DNA from: Acholeplasmatales bacterium
Lineage (GTDB): Bacteria > Bacillota_I > Bacilli_A > Acholeplasmatales > Anaeroplasmataceae
Length of the DNA stretch: 49,725 nt
Reading direction: 5' to 3'
Assembly (NCBI GenBank): GCA_016288855.1
Contig: JAEELJ010000079.1
Span: 1 to 49,725, forward strand
Shown here piece after piece: positions 7,460 through 15,706 of the stretch (position 1 is the first letter of the stretch; every line of letters starts with the position of its first letter). The notes beneath the pieces are model-generated. The model was not told the origin of the DNA and did no database searches. It worked only from the letters and a program-made list of their open reading frames with translations. Position numbers and translations under genes: made by a program.

Positions 7460-8439
7460 TAAAAATGCCTTCTTTCAATTAAATATTGATGTAATAATTC
7501 TAATACCTTATTAAAATCAGTTTCTTTATTACACATATCCTTAACACGAGATGCACCAGGAAGTCCTTTTATATAATATGCAACATGACTTCTCATTTCT
7601 AATGTTGCTAAATGTCTTCCTTTTAAATCTAGTAATAGATTATAATGCTTTATAATCATTTCATATACCTCTTCTGGTGTTGCTCTTTCTGGTTTTATAC
7701 CAGTTTCAAGGTATGCTACTGTATCTCTAAAAATCCATGGATTTCCTAATGCTGCACGTGCTATTGCAACTGCATCACATCCAGTTTCATCAAGCATTCT
7801 TTTTGCATCCTCAGGGCTTCTTATATCTCCATTACCAATTACTGGAATAGATACTGCTTCTTTAAGCATTTTAATATATTTCCAATCAGCTTCTCCTGAA
7901 TAAAACATACTTCTTGTTCTTGCATGTAATGTAATAGCTGAAGCACCTGCTTTTTCAATTGCTTTTGCATTTTCAATAAAGTTAATATGCTCCATATCAA
8001 AGCCCAATCTAATTTTTACTGTTACAGGCTTTTTGACATTGTCTACAATTGCTTTAACTAATTCATAAACATAATTTGGATCTTGTAATAAGAATGAACC
8101 AGCTTGAGCTTTAATAACCTTATTTACAGGACAGCCCATATTTATATCAATAATATCGCATTCAGTCCTAGTATCTAAGAATTTAGCTGCATTAACCATT
8201 GATTCTATATCATGCCCAAAAAGCTGCATAGAAACAGGGTGTTCACCCTCAATAACTCTTGTCATTTCTAGGGTTTTTTCATTATTAAAGCCTATTGCCT
8301 TATCAGAAACCATCTCACCAACAACGAGGCCAGCACCCATGTCATGACATATTTTTCTATATGCGATATTTGTATCTCCAGCCATAGGAGATAGAACTAC
8401 CTGATTAGGTATTTCAATATCTCTAATCTTCCATTTCAT
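7459..8439 (-). CDS. dusB: tRNA-dihydrouridine synthase, DusB type
   Basis: 326 residues. The FMN-binding TIM barrel begins with [17 protein letters not shown]. Cys103 in [19 protein letters not shown] is the catalytic acid that protonates uridine. [16 protein letters not shown] and IPVIGNGDI are the further FMN and tRNA contact motifs. It reduces specific uridines in the tRNA D-loop with NADPH. Length and motifs match the Firmicutes DusB branch, but the exact paralogue is assigned from resemblance only. It overlaps the upstream maf gene by 17 bases, so the two are translationally coupled. Confidence 0.88.
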   Translation of the reverse strand: MKWKIRDIEIPNQVVLSPMAGDTNIAYRKICHDMGAGLVVGEMVSDKAIGFNNEKTLEMTRVIEGEHPVSMQLFGHDIESMVNAAKFLDTRTECDIIDINMGCPVNKVIKAQAGSFLLQDPNYVYELVKAIVDNVKKPVTVKIRLGFDMEHINFIENAKAIEKAGASAITLHARTRSMFYSGEADWKYIKMLKEAVSIPVIGNGDIRSPEDAKRMLDETGCDAVAIARAALGNPWIFRDTVAYLETGIKPERATPEEVYEMIIKHYNLLLDLKGRHLATLEMRSHVAYYIKGLPGASRVKDMCNKETDFNKVLELLHQYLIERRHF

Positions 8440-8995
8440 TTATTTCACCTAATACTTCTTTAATCTCTTTTATAGGTAGACCTATGATATTATCAAGCTC
8501 ACCTTCATAATGAGAGATTAATCTTCTTCCAATTCCTTGAATAGCATAGCTTCCTGCTTTATCATAAGGCTCATCTGTATCAAGGTAGGAATTAATATCT
8601 TCATCAGTTAATTTCTTAAAATACACCTTAGAAACTACATAAAAATTATACAAATGCTCCTTATAGATTATTGCAACACCTGATGCAACCTCTTGGCATC
8701 TACCTGAGAATGTTTTAAGCATTCTATAAGCATCAGCCCTATCGTGAGGCTTACCATATATAACCCCATCTAGAGTAACAATAGTATCACAGCCAATAAT
8801 AATCTTACCATAATCCTCTTCTTTATTTTTTTCTGCCTTTAATAAAGCAACTCTTTTGGTATTTTCATATGGTGTTTGATTCTTATCCATTACCTCATCA
8901 ATATCCTGAGGCTTAACTATGAATTTATAACCTTCACGTAAAAGTATTTCTTTTCTTCTTGGAGAATTACTTTTTAAAACTATTTCCTTGCTCAT
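8423..8995 (-). CDS. maf: Maf-like nucleoside-triphosphate pyrophosphatase
   Basis: 190 residues with the Maf signature [16 protein letters not shown] at the N-terminus, [10 protein letters not shown] in the middle (metal-binding Asp) and [15 protein letters not shown], the substrate-pocket motif. Family members hydrolyse dTTP/UTP or modified nucleotides to monophosphates, acting as house-cleaning enzymes. It overlaps both neighbours: 29 bases with the upstream hotdog thioesterase and 17 with dusB. Confidence 0.92.
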   Translation of the reverse strand: MSKEIVLKSNSPRRKEILLREGYKFIVKPQDIDEVMDKNQTPYENTKRVALLKAEKNKEEDYGKIIIGCDTIVTLDGVIYGKPHDRADAYRMLKTFSGRCQEVASGVAIIYKEHLYNFYVVSKVYFKKLTDEDINSYLDTDEPYDKAGSYAIQGIGRRLISHYEGELDNIIGLPIKEIKEVLGEINEMED

Positions 8996-9401
8996 TTTCT
9001 ATATACTTCCTAAACTTCTCATCAAATTCCTTTTCAACTCTTTTTAAAGAGCATACCTGGTTATCCTTAACAAAGCATGATGTGGTTGTTGCAACGACAC
9101 ATAATTCATCATTTTGATTTGTAATATGATATTCTATTGAAAGCTTAACTCCATTATATTTAGTAATGTCCATATAAATATATGCAGTATCCTCAAAAGT
9201 GATAGGCTTTATATATTTTGCAGAAACATCAACAATTGGAGATATAATTCCTTTTGCTTCAAATTCCTTATAAGGTGTTCCTAAATCCTTTAAGAACTCT
9301 ACTCTTGCCTCTTCTAACCATCTAAAATAATTAGAATGATGGATTACTGCCATTTGGTCAGTTTCATGATATTGGGCTTTTCTTTTGTAAATATAACTCA
9401 T
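8967..9401 (-). CDS. Acyl-CoA thioesterase, YbgC/FadM-like single hotdog
   Basis: 144 residues. Residues 10-33 read as the 4HBT signature: YHETDQMAVIHHSNYFRWLE, with the catalytic Asp at 15 and a His pair at 21-22. These proteins hydrolyse short to medium acyl-CoA or acyl-ACP. It is the first gene of an operon (this gene, maf, dusB, acyl-ACP thioesterase, histidine phosphatase) read from the promoter at 9420-9448. The start has a GGTGATG ribosome binding site. Confidence 0.85.
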   Translation of the reverse strand: MSYIYKRKAQYHETDQMAVIHHSNYFRWLEEARVEFLKDLGTPYKEFEAKGIISPIVDVSAKYIKPITFEDTAYIYMDITKYNGVKLSIEYHITNQNDELCVVATTTSCFVKDNQVCSLKRVEKEFDEKFRKYIENEQGNSFKK

Positions 9402-9419
9402 TTTTCATCACCACGTTTT

Positions 9420-9448
9420 ATTATAAAATATATGACATTTTTTAACAA
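9420..9448 (-). promoter_or_regulatory. Promoter of the thioesterase-maf-dusB operon
   Basis: TTGTTA (9443-9448), 17-base spacer, perfect TATAAT (9420-9425), minus strand. It diverges from the lysS promoter. Confidence 0.7.
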
Positions 9449-9511
9449 GGCAATAAAATATAATATATTTTAGTAAAGTGTTTTTATAACATTTAAATAA
9501 TATTTAATTTG

Positions 9512-9540
9512 TTGATTTTATACTAGTTAATTGTTATAAT
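9512..9540 (+). promoter_or_regulatory. Promoter of lysS
   Basis: TTGATT (9512-9517), 17-base spacer, TATAAT (9535-9540). The predicted start leaves only about 25 bases before ATG, so there is no room for a T-box leader. Confidence 0.75.
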
Positions 9541-9572
9541 TTAGTAGTAATTTAAAATGGAGGATAAATATT

Positions 9573-11135
9573 ATGGCAGAAAATTTATCAGATCAGGAAA
9601 AGGTAAGACGTGGTAAGCTTGAAAACTATAAAGCTTTAGGTCTTGACCCATTCGGACAAAAATTCGATGTAAATATCAAGGAAGAATCAGAACAATTAAA
9701 AGAAAAGGTTTCTAAAATTGTTAATGATTTTAAAGAACAAAATAGTAATTTAAGTGAAGAGGAATTAAAAGAAAAGCTACATGAATATGTAGAAAACCTA
9801 CACATCAAGGGTGTTGTTGCAGGTCGTATCATGTTCATTAGAAAAATGGGTAAAGCTTCTTTCTTCGCATTACAGGATAGAGCAGGAAAAATCCAAGTAT
9901 ATATCCGTAAGGATGTTGTTGGTGAAGAGCAATATCAATTATTTAAGTTTGCTGACTTAGGTGATATTGTTGGTGTTGAAGGCGAAATGATGCTAACTCA
10001 AACAGGTGAAATTACACTTAAGGCTGTAAAATATACTCACCTAGTTAAAGCATTACGTCCATTACCAGAAAAATTCCATGGATTAACTGACGTTGAAGAA
10101 AGATATAGAAGACGTTACTTAGATTTAATTATGAATGAAGATGCAAAGCGTATTGCAATTCTTCGTCCAAGAATCATTCGTGCTATGCAATCTTATTTTG
10201 ATGGTGAAGGATTTATTGAAGTTGAAACACCTGTATTACAAAATATTCAAGGTGGTGCTTCTGCAAGACCATTCATCACTCATCATAACGCACTAGATTC
10301 AGACTTCTACTTAAGAATAGCAACTGAATTACATTTAAAGAGATTATTAGTTGGCGGTCTTGAAAGAGTTTATGAAATTGGTAGAATCTTCAGAAATGAA
10401 GGTATGGATAGAACTCATAACCCAGAATTCACAACAGTTGAATTATATCAAGCATTTGGTGACTTATCAGATATGATGAAGATTTGTGAAGGTGTTATTA
10501 GATATGCTGCAAAAACTGTAATTGGTAAGGATGAATTCAGAAATCCATTCAATTTTGAAGGCGAAAAGATTAATATCGCAAAGCCATTTAGAGTTGTAAC
10601 AATGTGTGATGTTATCAAAGAACAAACTGGAGTTGATTTCAAGAACAACAATTATACTTTTGAAGAAGCTGTTGAGCTTGCTAAGAAGCATAATGTACCA
10701 GTTGAACCTCACTTCATTTCAGTTGGACATATTATTAACGCATTCTTTGAAGAATACGGTGAAAAGACTTTAATTCAACCTACATTCCTATGTGGTCACC
10801 CAATTGAAATTTCTCCTTTAACAAAGAAGGATCCTAATGATCCAAGATTTGTTCAAAGATTTGAATTATTCATTGGTGGACATGAATTCGCAAATGCATA
10901 CACAGAATTAAATGACCCAATAGATCAAAAGGAAAGATTTGAAGAACAGCTTCAAGAAAAAGCTAAGGGTAATGATGAAGCAAACGAAATGGATACTGAT
11001 TTCGTAGAGGCATTAGAATATGGTATGCCACCTGCAGGAGGAATTGGTATCGGTGTAGATAGACTTGTTATTTTCTTAACAGAAACTGATACTATTCGTG
11101 ATGTTATCTTATTCCCTCAAATGAAGACTAGATAA
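9573..11135 (+). CDS. lysS: Lysyl-tRNA synthetase, class II
   Basis: 520 residues. An N-terminal OB-fold anticodon-binding domain (about 60-165, [19 protein letters not shown]) is followed by the class II catalytic core. Motif 2 is [18 protein letters not shown] near 272-290, and motif 3 is [15 protein letters not shown] near 489-503. Length and motifs match full-length bacterial LysRS, which charges tRNA-Lys in the cytoplasm. GGAGG lies 9 bases ahead of the ATG. It is followed after one base by the unknown gene at 11137. Confidence 0.98.
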   Translation: MAENLSDQEKVRRGKLENYKALGLDPFGQKFDVNIKEESEQLKEKVSKIVNDFKEQNSNLSEEELKEKLHEYVENLHIKGVVAGRIMFIRKMGKASFFALQDRAGKIQVYIRKDVVGEEQYQLFKFADLGDIVGVEGEMMLTQTGEITLKAVKYTHLVKALRPLPEKFHGLTDVEERYRRRYLDLIMNEDAKRIAILRPRIIRAMQSYFDGEGFIEVETPVLQNIQGGASARPFITHHNALDSDFYLRIATELHLKRLLVGGLERVYEIGRIFRNEGMDRTHNPEFTTVELYQAFGDLSDMMKICEGVIRYAAKTVIGKDEFRNPFNFEGEKINIAKPFRVVTMCDVIKEQTGVDFKNNNYTFEEAVELAKKHNVPVEPHFISVGHIINAFFEEYGEKTLIQPTFLCGHPIEISPLTKKDPNDPRFVQRFELFIGGHEFANAYTELNDPIDQKERFEEQLQEKAKGNDEANEMDTDFVEALEYGMPPAGGIGIGVDRLVIFLTETDTIRDVILFPQMKTR

Positions 11136-11136
11136 A

Positions 11137-11778
11137 ATGGAATATACTAATAAAGAAAATGAAAACTTCATGTCTATTTATGAAGACTATGAAGCATTTA
11201 AAAGAGAAAAGAAAGATTTAATTAATAATCTTGTAAAAGCAAACTCTAAAATCATTAATAGATTTGCACCAGTATTCGCTGTTGTAGATTACTTAGATGA
11301 AGAGCATGTAGTAAGAAGCCTAAACGAAGAGGAGGAAACCTTCTTCTCTTATGGCTTTGACTATATATATGATCAATTCACATATATAGATGCAATACTA
11401 AAGAATTCTTTCAACAATGACATATTATTAATGGAAGATTTCCAAGATACAGTTAATCTTCTTCTATATATCCAGGATTTCAAGAGTGAAATATTATCTT
11501 GTGATGATCCAAATGTAAAAAAGGGAATGAAATTATTCCAAGACCTTGAAGATAAGGTAATGAAGCTTATTGAGAAAAAAGAAAAAATTACTGAAGATTA
11601 TTATGGGTTATTAGATGATATATCATTTAAGGTATTTGAAGCTAACGATATTGAAATACAAACTGTAGAACAAATATTCTATGAGGTTGCAATAGAATAT
11701 GGAATATATAATGAGGATAATTCATTATCTGTATTCGAAAATGCAATCAATGATAAGCTTTTAAAAACAAGAGCATAA
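11137..11778 (+). CDS. Acidic helical protein of unknown function, coupled to lysS
   Basis: 213 residues, strongly acidic and predicted to be largely helical, with stretches such as YEDYEAFKREKKDLINNLVKA and EDKVMKLIEKKEKITEDYYG that could form coiled coils. No signal peptide, membrane segment or catalytic motif is seen, and no family is recognised. The ATG starts two bases after the lysS stop and has no ribosome binding site of its own, so translation probably depends on ribosomes finishing lysS. It ends directly before a terminator. A lysS-linked cytoplasmic role is inferred from position only. Confidence 0.75.
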   Translation: MEYTNKENENFMSIYEDYEAFKREKKDLINNLVKANSKIINRFAPVFAVVDYLDEEHVVRSLNEEEETFFSYGFDYIYDQFTYIDAILKNSFNNDILLMEDFQDTVNLLLYIQDFKSEILSCDDPNVKKGMKLFQDLEDKVMKLIEKKEKITEDYYGLLDDISFKVFEANDIEIQTVEQIFYEVAIEYGIYNEDNSLSVFENAINDKLLKTRA

Positions 11779-11780
11779 CA

Positions 11781-11810
11781 AAAAGGACTCATGCGAGTCC
11801 TTTTATTTTT
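11781..11810. terminator. Bidirectional terminator of lysS operon and S41 lipoprotein gene
   Basis: Stem AAAAGGACTC/GAGTCCTTTT with loop ATGC, a plus-strand T-rich tail and a minus-strand T run. Confidence 0.85.
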
Positions 11811-13599
11811 ATACTGAACGAACATAATCTAAGACATTATTAGCTTGCATATAATCATATCCTTCAAATTCATAATCAACAGGTACACCAAAGTCAGTTG
11901 TAACATATTCCCCATTAGTACCAATCATTTTTAATGCTGTAGAACCTGAAATAGTATACAGTGTACCATATACAGTAGCACAAGGTAAGATACAGCATTC
12001 TCCACCTGCTGATTGATGACCAATTATTTTAATATTTGGATTACTATCTCTTAGCATATGTGGTAACATGTTAGCGCAAGAAAATGATATACTAGACGTT
12101 AAGCAATAGATATTATAATCTCCACCTGATATTAATTTATCATTTTCATCTATTACACCATCTAGGTTACAATCTGATTCATAATAGCTTATTCCTAAGC
12201 CACTACCATTTAATGAACCATTTGCTATATAAGAAACGACATAATCAGAAAACATACCTGCAATAAAAGCACCACATCTTGTATCTCCTCCACCATTTCT
12301 TGTTATATCTATTACAATATTTTTGACTGGAGAATTTTTTCTTGTTATCATCTTATATGCATACGCAAATAATTCACCACAATCAGAAGGATTATTACTT
12401 AAATCATCTACATTATTATATAAATTATCATCTAATTCATAAAATGAAGTAAAAGAGATTATTCCAGTATCATAATATTCAGTATATCCATCAAGAAGAG
12501 AACAACTAGATTTTACATTTGCATATTCTTGGTAGAATGAAGTACCTCTTTCACCCATAACCTCTCTACCATATATTTGATATCTTTCACTATATGATAG
12601 CATTGGTGTATAACCTAAGATATATGAATGTATATCATCAAGTGTATAAGATAATAAATTAGTTAAATCAACATCTAATTCAAATAAATTATCTCTTTTA
12701 ATATATTCTTTTCTAAATACTTCAGACATTTTATTACAATTAAATTGATTTAATAATTCTTCTCTTCTTCCATCTAGACCATAATTAAAATCTAAATTAA
12801 ATGCTAATTCATCATAATGATAATCAATTACTTCACTTGTTAAATTTATCTTACCACGCTTATATAAATCAGCCGGATAATCAGATAGTTCTGGAGAGAA
12901 TATACCATTATCAAATACAACCATAGGTGCATATAAAACAGCTAAAAACATATCTGATAATGTAGTAAATGGTAGATATAGGTTATTATCATATGCTATT
13001 GTTTTGATATTATAATAATCAAAATCAAAGGTTACTTCTTCTCCACCAAAATATTTATTTTCCGCTTTAGTTGAGTTTGCAACAAACTTAATATCAGTAT
13101 CAACACCTGCAACTCCTAAATCTCCATAATCTGGTAAGAAGCATAAAGGATTTGAATGTGATGATTCATAAAAAAGATTAGAATCACTTATTGTAAAATC
13201 ATTTTTACTTGCATCAAATATTACATAGCTTGAATTTTCTCTTGTAACCTTTACCTGATTACCTATTGATTTATCAATTGTATAAGAAACATTAGAATCA
13301 GAGTATGAATCTTCATATGCTATATCTAAAATCTTAAAGAATTCTGATATTTCAATATAAGGAACATTATTATCATTAAAATAATTAATATCTACTGTTG
13401 CTCTTACATCTTCACTTGTAGTATATAAATTTCTTTTAACTGTATTAACATCAATAATATTATCTAAATTAGTATTTCTTCCTTCAGTAGTTGTTGTTAT
13501 AATTCCACTTGATGAAGTTGATGTATTAGTATTAGTTTTACATGCAGTTAGTACAACTAATGGTGTCAATAATAGCGCAAATTTAATGTTTTTCTTCAT
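11809..13599 (-). CDS. S41-type peptidase-like lipoprotein with an EF-hand-like loop
   Basis: 596 residues. A lipoprotein signal ends at Cys20 (VVLTAC), followed by a Ser/Thr-rich spacer. Next comes an N-terminal region resembling copper-amine-oxidase-N-like domains (VPYIEISEFFKILDI). The C-terminal S41/tail-specific-protease fold includes IVIDITRNGGGDTRCG (about 425-441), LTSSISFSCANML (about 500-512, likely nucleophile Ser near 507) and IIGHQSAGGECC (about 525-536). The usual Lys of the Ctp Ser-Lys dyad is not evident here. Residues about 476-487, DCNLDGVIDEND, fit a calcium-binding EF-hand loop pattern inside the protease domain. It would act on the outer face of the membrane; its substrate is unknown. 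Confidence 0.75.
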   Translation of the reverse strand: MKKNIKFALLLTPLVVLTACKTNTNTSTSSSGIITTTTEGRNTNLDNIIDVNTVKRNLYTTSEDVRATVDINYFNDNNVPYIEISEFFKILDIAYEDSYSDSNVSYTIDKSIGNQVKVTRENSSYVIFDASKNDFTISDSNLFYESSHSNPLCFLPDYGDLGVAGVDTDIKFVANSTKAENKYFGGEEVTFDFDYYNIKTIAYDNNLYLPFTTLSDMFLAVLYAPMVVFDNGIFSPELSDYPADLYKRGKINLTSEVIDYHYDELAFNLDFNYGLDGRREELLNQFNCNKMSEVFRKEYIKRDNLFELDVDLTNLLSYTLDDIHSYILGYTPMLSYSERYQIYGREVMGERGTSFYQEYANVKSSCSLLDGYTEYYDTGIISFTSFYELDDNLYNNVDDLSNNPSDCGELFAYAYKMITRKNSPVKNIVIDITRNGGGDTRCGAFIAGMFSDYVVSYIANGSLNGSGLGISYYESDCNLDGVIDENDKLISGGDYNIYCLTSSISFSCANMLPHMLRDSNPNIKIIGHQSAGGECCILPCATVYGTLYTISGSTALKMIGTNGEYVTTDFGVPVDYEFEGYDYMQANNVLDYVRSV

Positions 13600-13638
13600 T
13601 ATTTAATTACCCCCTAGTAAACAAATCATTTCACATAA

Positions 13639-13667
13639 ATTGTAGGCTAAAAAATAAAATTTGTAAA
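13639..13667 (-). promoter_or_regulatory. Promoter of the S41-like lipoprotein gene
   Basis: TTTACA (13662-13667), 17-base spacer, TACAAT (13639-13644), minus strand. A GGGGGT ribosome binding site follows. Confidence 0.65.
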
Positions 13668-13691
13668 TAAAAAATATGCCCTAAGGCATAT
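13663..13691 (-). terminator. Terminator of the glycosyltransferase gene
   Basis: Stem ATATGCC/GGCATAT (13674-13691), loop of four bases, minus-strand T-rich tail. The stem begins in the gene's stop codon, and the tail runs into the -35 of the next promoter. Confidence 0.75.
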
Positions 13692-14710
13692 TATTTATTA
13701 TTATTCATATTATAAACCATATCGTAAATTTCTTTTATTTGATCTCCTACATGGTCTAATGTTCTTTCTTCAACAACCTTATAAGCATTATCAGTTAACT
13801 CCTTAGTATCATTATTAAATACATAATTTAAGGAATTAATGAAATCATCAATTGTCTTACCCTTTAAGCAATTAACCTTATCAGTTAACCAATCATTAAA
13901 TACAGGAATATCTCTTACTATTACAGGTAAGTGTGAAGCCATTGCTTCTAATACTGCAATACCTTCATTTTCTTCTTTAGACATAAATAAGAATGTTGAT
14001 GCACGTAAGAATGCACCTCTTAATACCTTAATATCAACATATCCAGGCATTAATACATTAGAAGGACGCTTTTTTATTGCACGTAATATTTTTAATTGTG
14101 TTAAAGATTTACTTAAATTACCAAACCAAATGAATGTAACATCTGGCATTTTTCTTGCGATTTCAAAGAAATCAGTAATTCCTTTTCTTTCAAAATATAA
14201 ACCAGCACAAATTACAATTTTCTTGTCCTTTGGAATATTGAAGAAATTATCAAATGCTAATGCATTTTCTTCATTATATTTATAATCCTCAAGCATTATT
14301 CCATTTGAAACAGCATATACCTTTGCAGTTACACCCTTATATTTTTCTATTAATGATTTTGAATATGGAGTTGGAGTAATAATAACATCAGCACTTCTAT
14401 ATAATCTTAGAATTAAATGATTATATATTGGTGCAACAAATCTCCAGCATCTAAATGAATATCTAAAGTCTTCTTTTGTTGAATGACCATGTGCAATAAT
14501 CTTAATACCCTTTTTCTTACAGTGTCTTATAACCTTCATTGAATCATTAAAATAAGTATTAATGTGAGCAAAGTCATATGGTTCATCTTTAGGATCTAAT
14601 GTATAATCAATGTTTTTTAGTTCTAAAGCCTTCTTTTGATGTGTTAAAGCTCTACCTATTCCAGATTGTTTTATAGCTCCTTGCTTCTCAAAATATAACA
14701 AAACCTTCAT
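13691..14710 (-). CDS. GT4-family glycosyltransferase
   Basis: 339 residues from the ATG at 14710, chosen because AAGGTGG lies 5 bases upstream; a GTG three codons earlier falls inside that site. The N-terminal Rossmann half has QSGIGRALTHQKKALEL and IIAHGHSTKEDFRYSF. The C-terminal half has the GT4 donor-binding hallmarks: VICAGLYFERKGI, and the E-x7-E motif in ENEGIAVLEAMASHLPVIV. No membrane span is present, so it is cytoplasmic or membrane-peripheral. Relatives in low-GC Gram-positives often make glycolipids or cell-surface glycans, but the acceptor here is unknown. An extended -10 (TGT before TATAAT, at 14743-14748) lies upstream. Confidence 0.85.
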   Translation of the reverse strand: MKVLLYFEKQGAIKQSGIGRALTHQKKALELKNIDYTLDPKDEPYDFAHINTYFNDSMKVIRHCKKKGIKIIAHGHSTKEDFRYSFRCWRFVAPIYNHLILRLYRSADVIITPTPYSKSLIEKYKGVTAKVYAVSNGIMLEDYKYNEENALAFDNFFNIPKDKKIVICAGLYFERKGITDFFEIARKMPDVTFIWFGNLSKSLTQLKILRAIKKRPSNVLMPGYVDIKVLRGAFLRASTFLFMSKEENEGIAVLEAMASHLPVIVRDIPVFNDWLTDKVNCLKGKTIDDFINSLNYVFNNDTKELTDNAYKVVEERTLDHVGDQIKEIYDMVYNMNNNK

Positions 14711-14760
14711 ATAAACCACCTTAATAGTTAATGTACATGGCTATTATAACATTTTAGGAC

Positions 14761-14793
14761 AAAAAAAGACATAGTTTATTTTAAACTATGTCT
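14761..14793 (-). terminator. Terminator of the OB-fold lipoprotein gene
   Basis: 12-bp stem AGACATAGTTTA/TAAACTATGTCT (14767-14778 with 14782-14793) followed by seven T on the minus strand. Confidence 0.9.
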
Positions 14794-14807
14794 TCTAAAA
14801 GATTCAA

Positions 14808-15641
14808 TTACTTAGATTGATTAACTACTGTAACCTTAGTTGTTTGAACTTGTGGATTGTTATATGTATATGCGAATCCTTCGATATTAATAATATCGCC
14901 AATTGATAATCCTTCAACTGCTTGATAAGTTTCAGAACCATATTGAGTATTTTCTAACCAAGCTTCAACAACGAATTGGTAAGTTGTAGTGCCATCTGTT
15001 ACTGTATAATAAAGGTCAGTACCAATTGATGATGTACCTGAATTATCCCAGTTATGGAAGCATGCTAAAGTATTTTCATTAGCATCTGTTTGACCAACTA
15101 CAGTAAGGTTTTCAAGCTTAACATACTGATTTGGAACATCAACAAGACCATCCATAGTTACAAGCTTTGGTTCAACAGAACCTGTACCAATAACTTCAAA
15201 TGTAGCTTCTTCGCCAGACTGGCTTCCTCCAATTTCAACTTCTCCAGACCATGAAGTCTTATAACCAGTAACCTTAATTTCAGTACCTACTGTAAGAGTT
15301 TCTTCATATTCTGTTGCAGTACAAGGTAAATTATAGATATAATATCCACCATCTTGATCCTGTAAATAGAATGAAGCTGCATTCTTTGATGTATCAAATG
15401 TACATCTACCAGAAATAATGCCAGAAATTGTTACTGTTTCACCATCTGCTGTTGCAACATATTCAGCATAAGATAGGACATCATTAACCTCAGTTGTTGT
15501 AGTTGTAGCTTGTGATGTAGTAGTTGCCTGTGTACCAGTTCCTGTTGTTGTAGTAGAACCCTTTCCACATGAAGCTAATGCTAAAACTCCACTTACTGCT
15601 ACTGCTGCTAATGCACTTAAGCCAATTTTTCTTAATTTCAT
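14808..15641 (-). CDS. Surface lipoprotein with two OB-fold-like domains
   Basis: 277 residues. A lipoprotein signal with lipobox ALASC (Cys about 25) and a Thr/Gln-rich spacer of about 25 residues lead to two similar domains. The first (about 60-150) has GETVTISGIISG, ASFYLQDQDGGYYIYN and VGTEIKVTGY. The second (about 160-275) has NQYVKLENLTVVG, LYYTVTDGTTTYQFVV and IGDIINIEGFAYTYN. The pattern (strand, QD.GG..iy, G..i.v.G) is that of OB-fold modules found in extracellular nucleases and nucleic-acid-binding surface proteins. No nuclease domain is attached here, so binding rather than catalysis is inferred. It is monocistronic with a near-consensus promoter and a strong terminator, so likely abundant. 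Confidence 0.7.
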   Translation of the reverse strand: MKLRKIGLSALAAVAVSGVLALASCGKGSTTTTGTGTQATTTSQATTTTTEVNDVLSYAEYVATADGETVTISGIISGRCTFDTSKNAASFYLQDQDGGYYIYNLPCTATEYEETLTVGTEIKVTGYKTSWSGEVEIGGSQSGEEATFEVIGTGSVEPKLVTMDGLVDVPNQYVKLENLTVVGQTDANENTLACFHNWDNSGTSSIGTDLYYTVTDGTTTYQFVVEAWLENTQYGSETYQAVEGLSIGDIINIEGFAYTYNNPQVQTTKVTVVNQSK

Positions 15642-15668
15642 TTCATATCCTCCTATTAATACACATAG

Positions 15669-15697
15669 ATTATACTTTTTTATAAAATCAATGTCAA
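15669..15697 (-). promoter_or_regulatory. Consensus sigma-A promoter of the OB-fold lipoprotein gene
   Basis: Perfect TTGACA (15692-15697), 17-base spacer, perfect TATAAT (15669-15674) on the minus strand. It is the best match to consensus in the window. Confidence 0.85.
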
Positions 15698-15706
15698 TTA
15701 AATCAG

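Noticed and set aside
9541-9572. T-box or other riboswitch before lysS
   Set aside because: The predicted promoter leaves only about 25 bases of leader, too short for a T-box, and no T-box sequence is visible.
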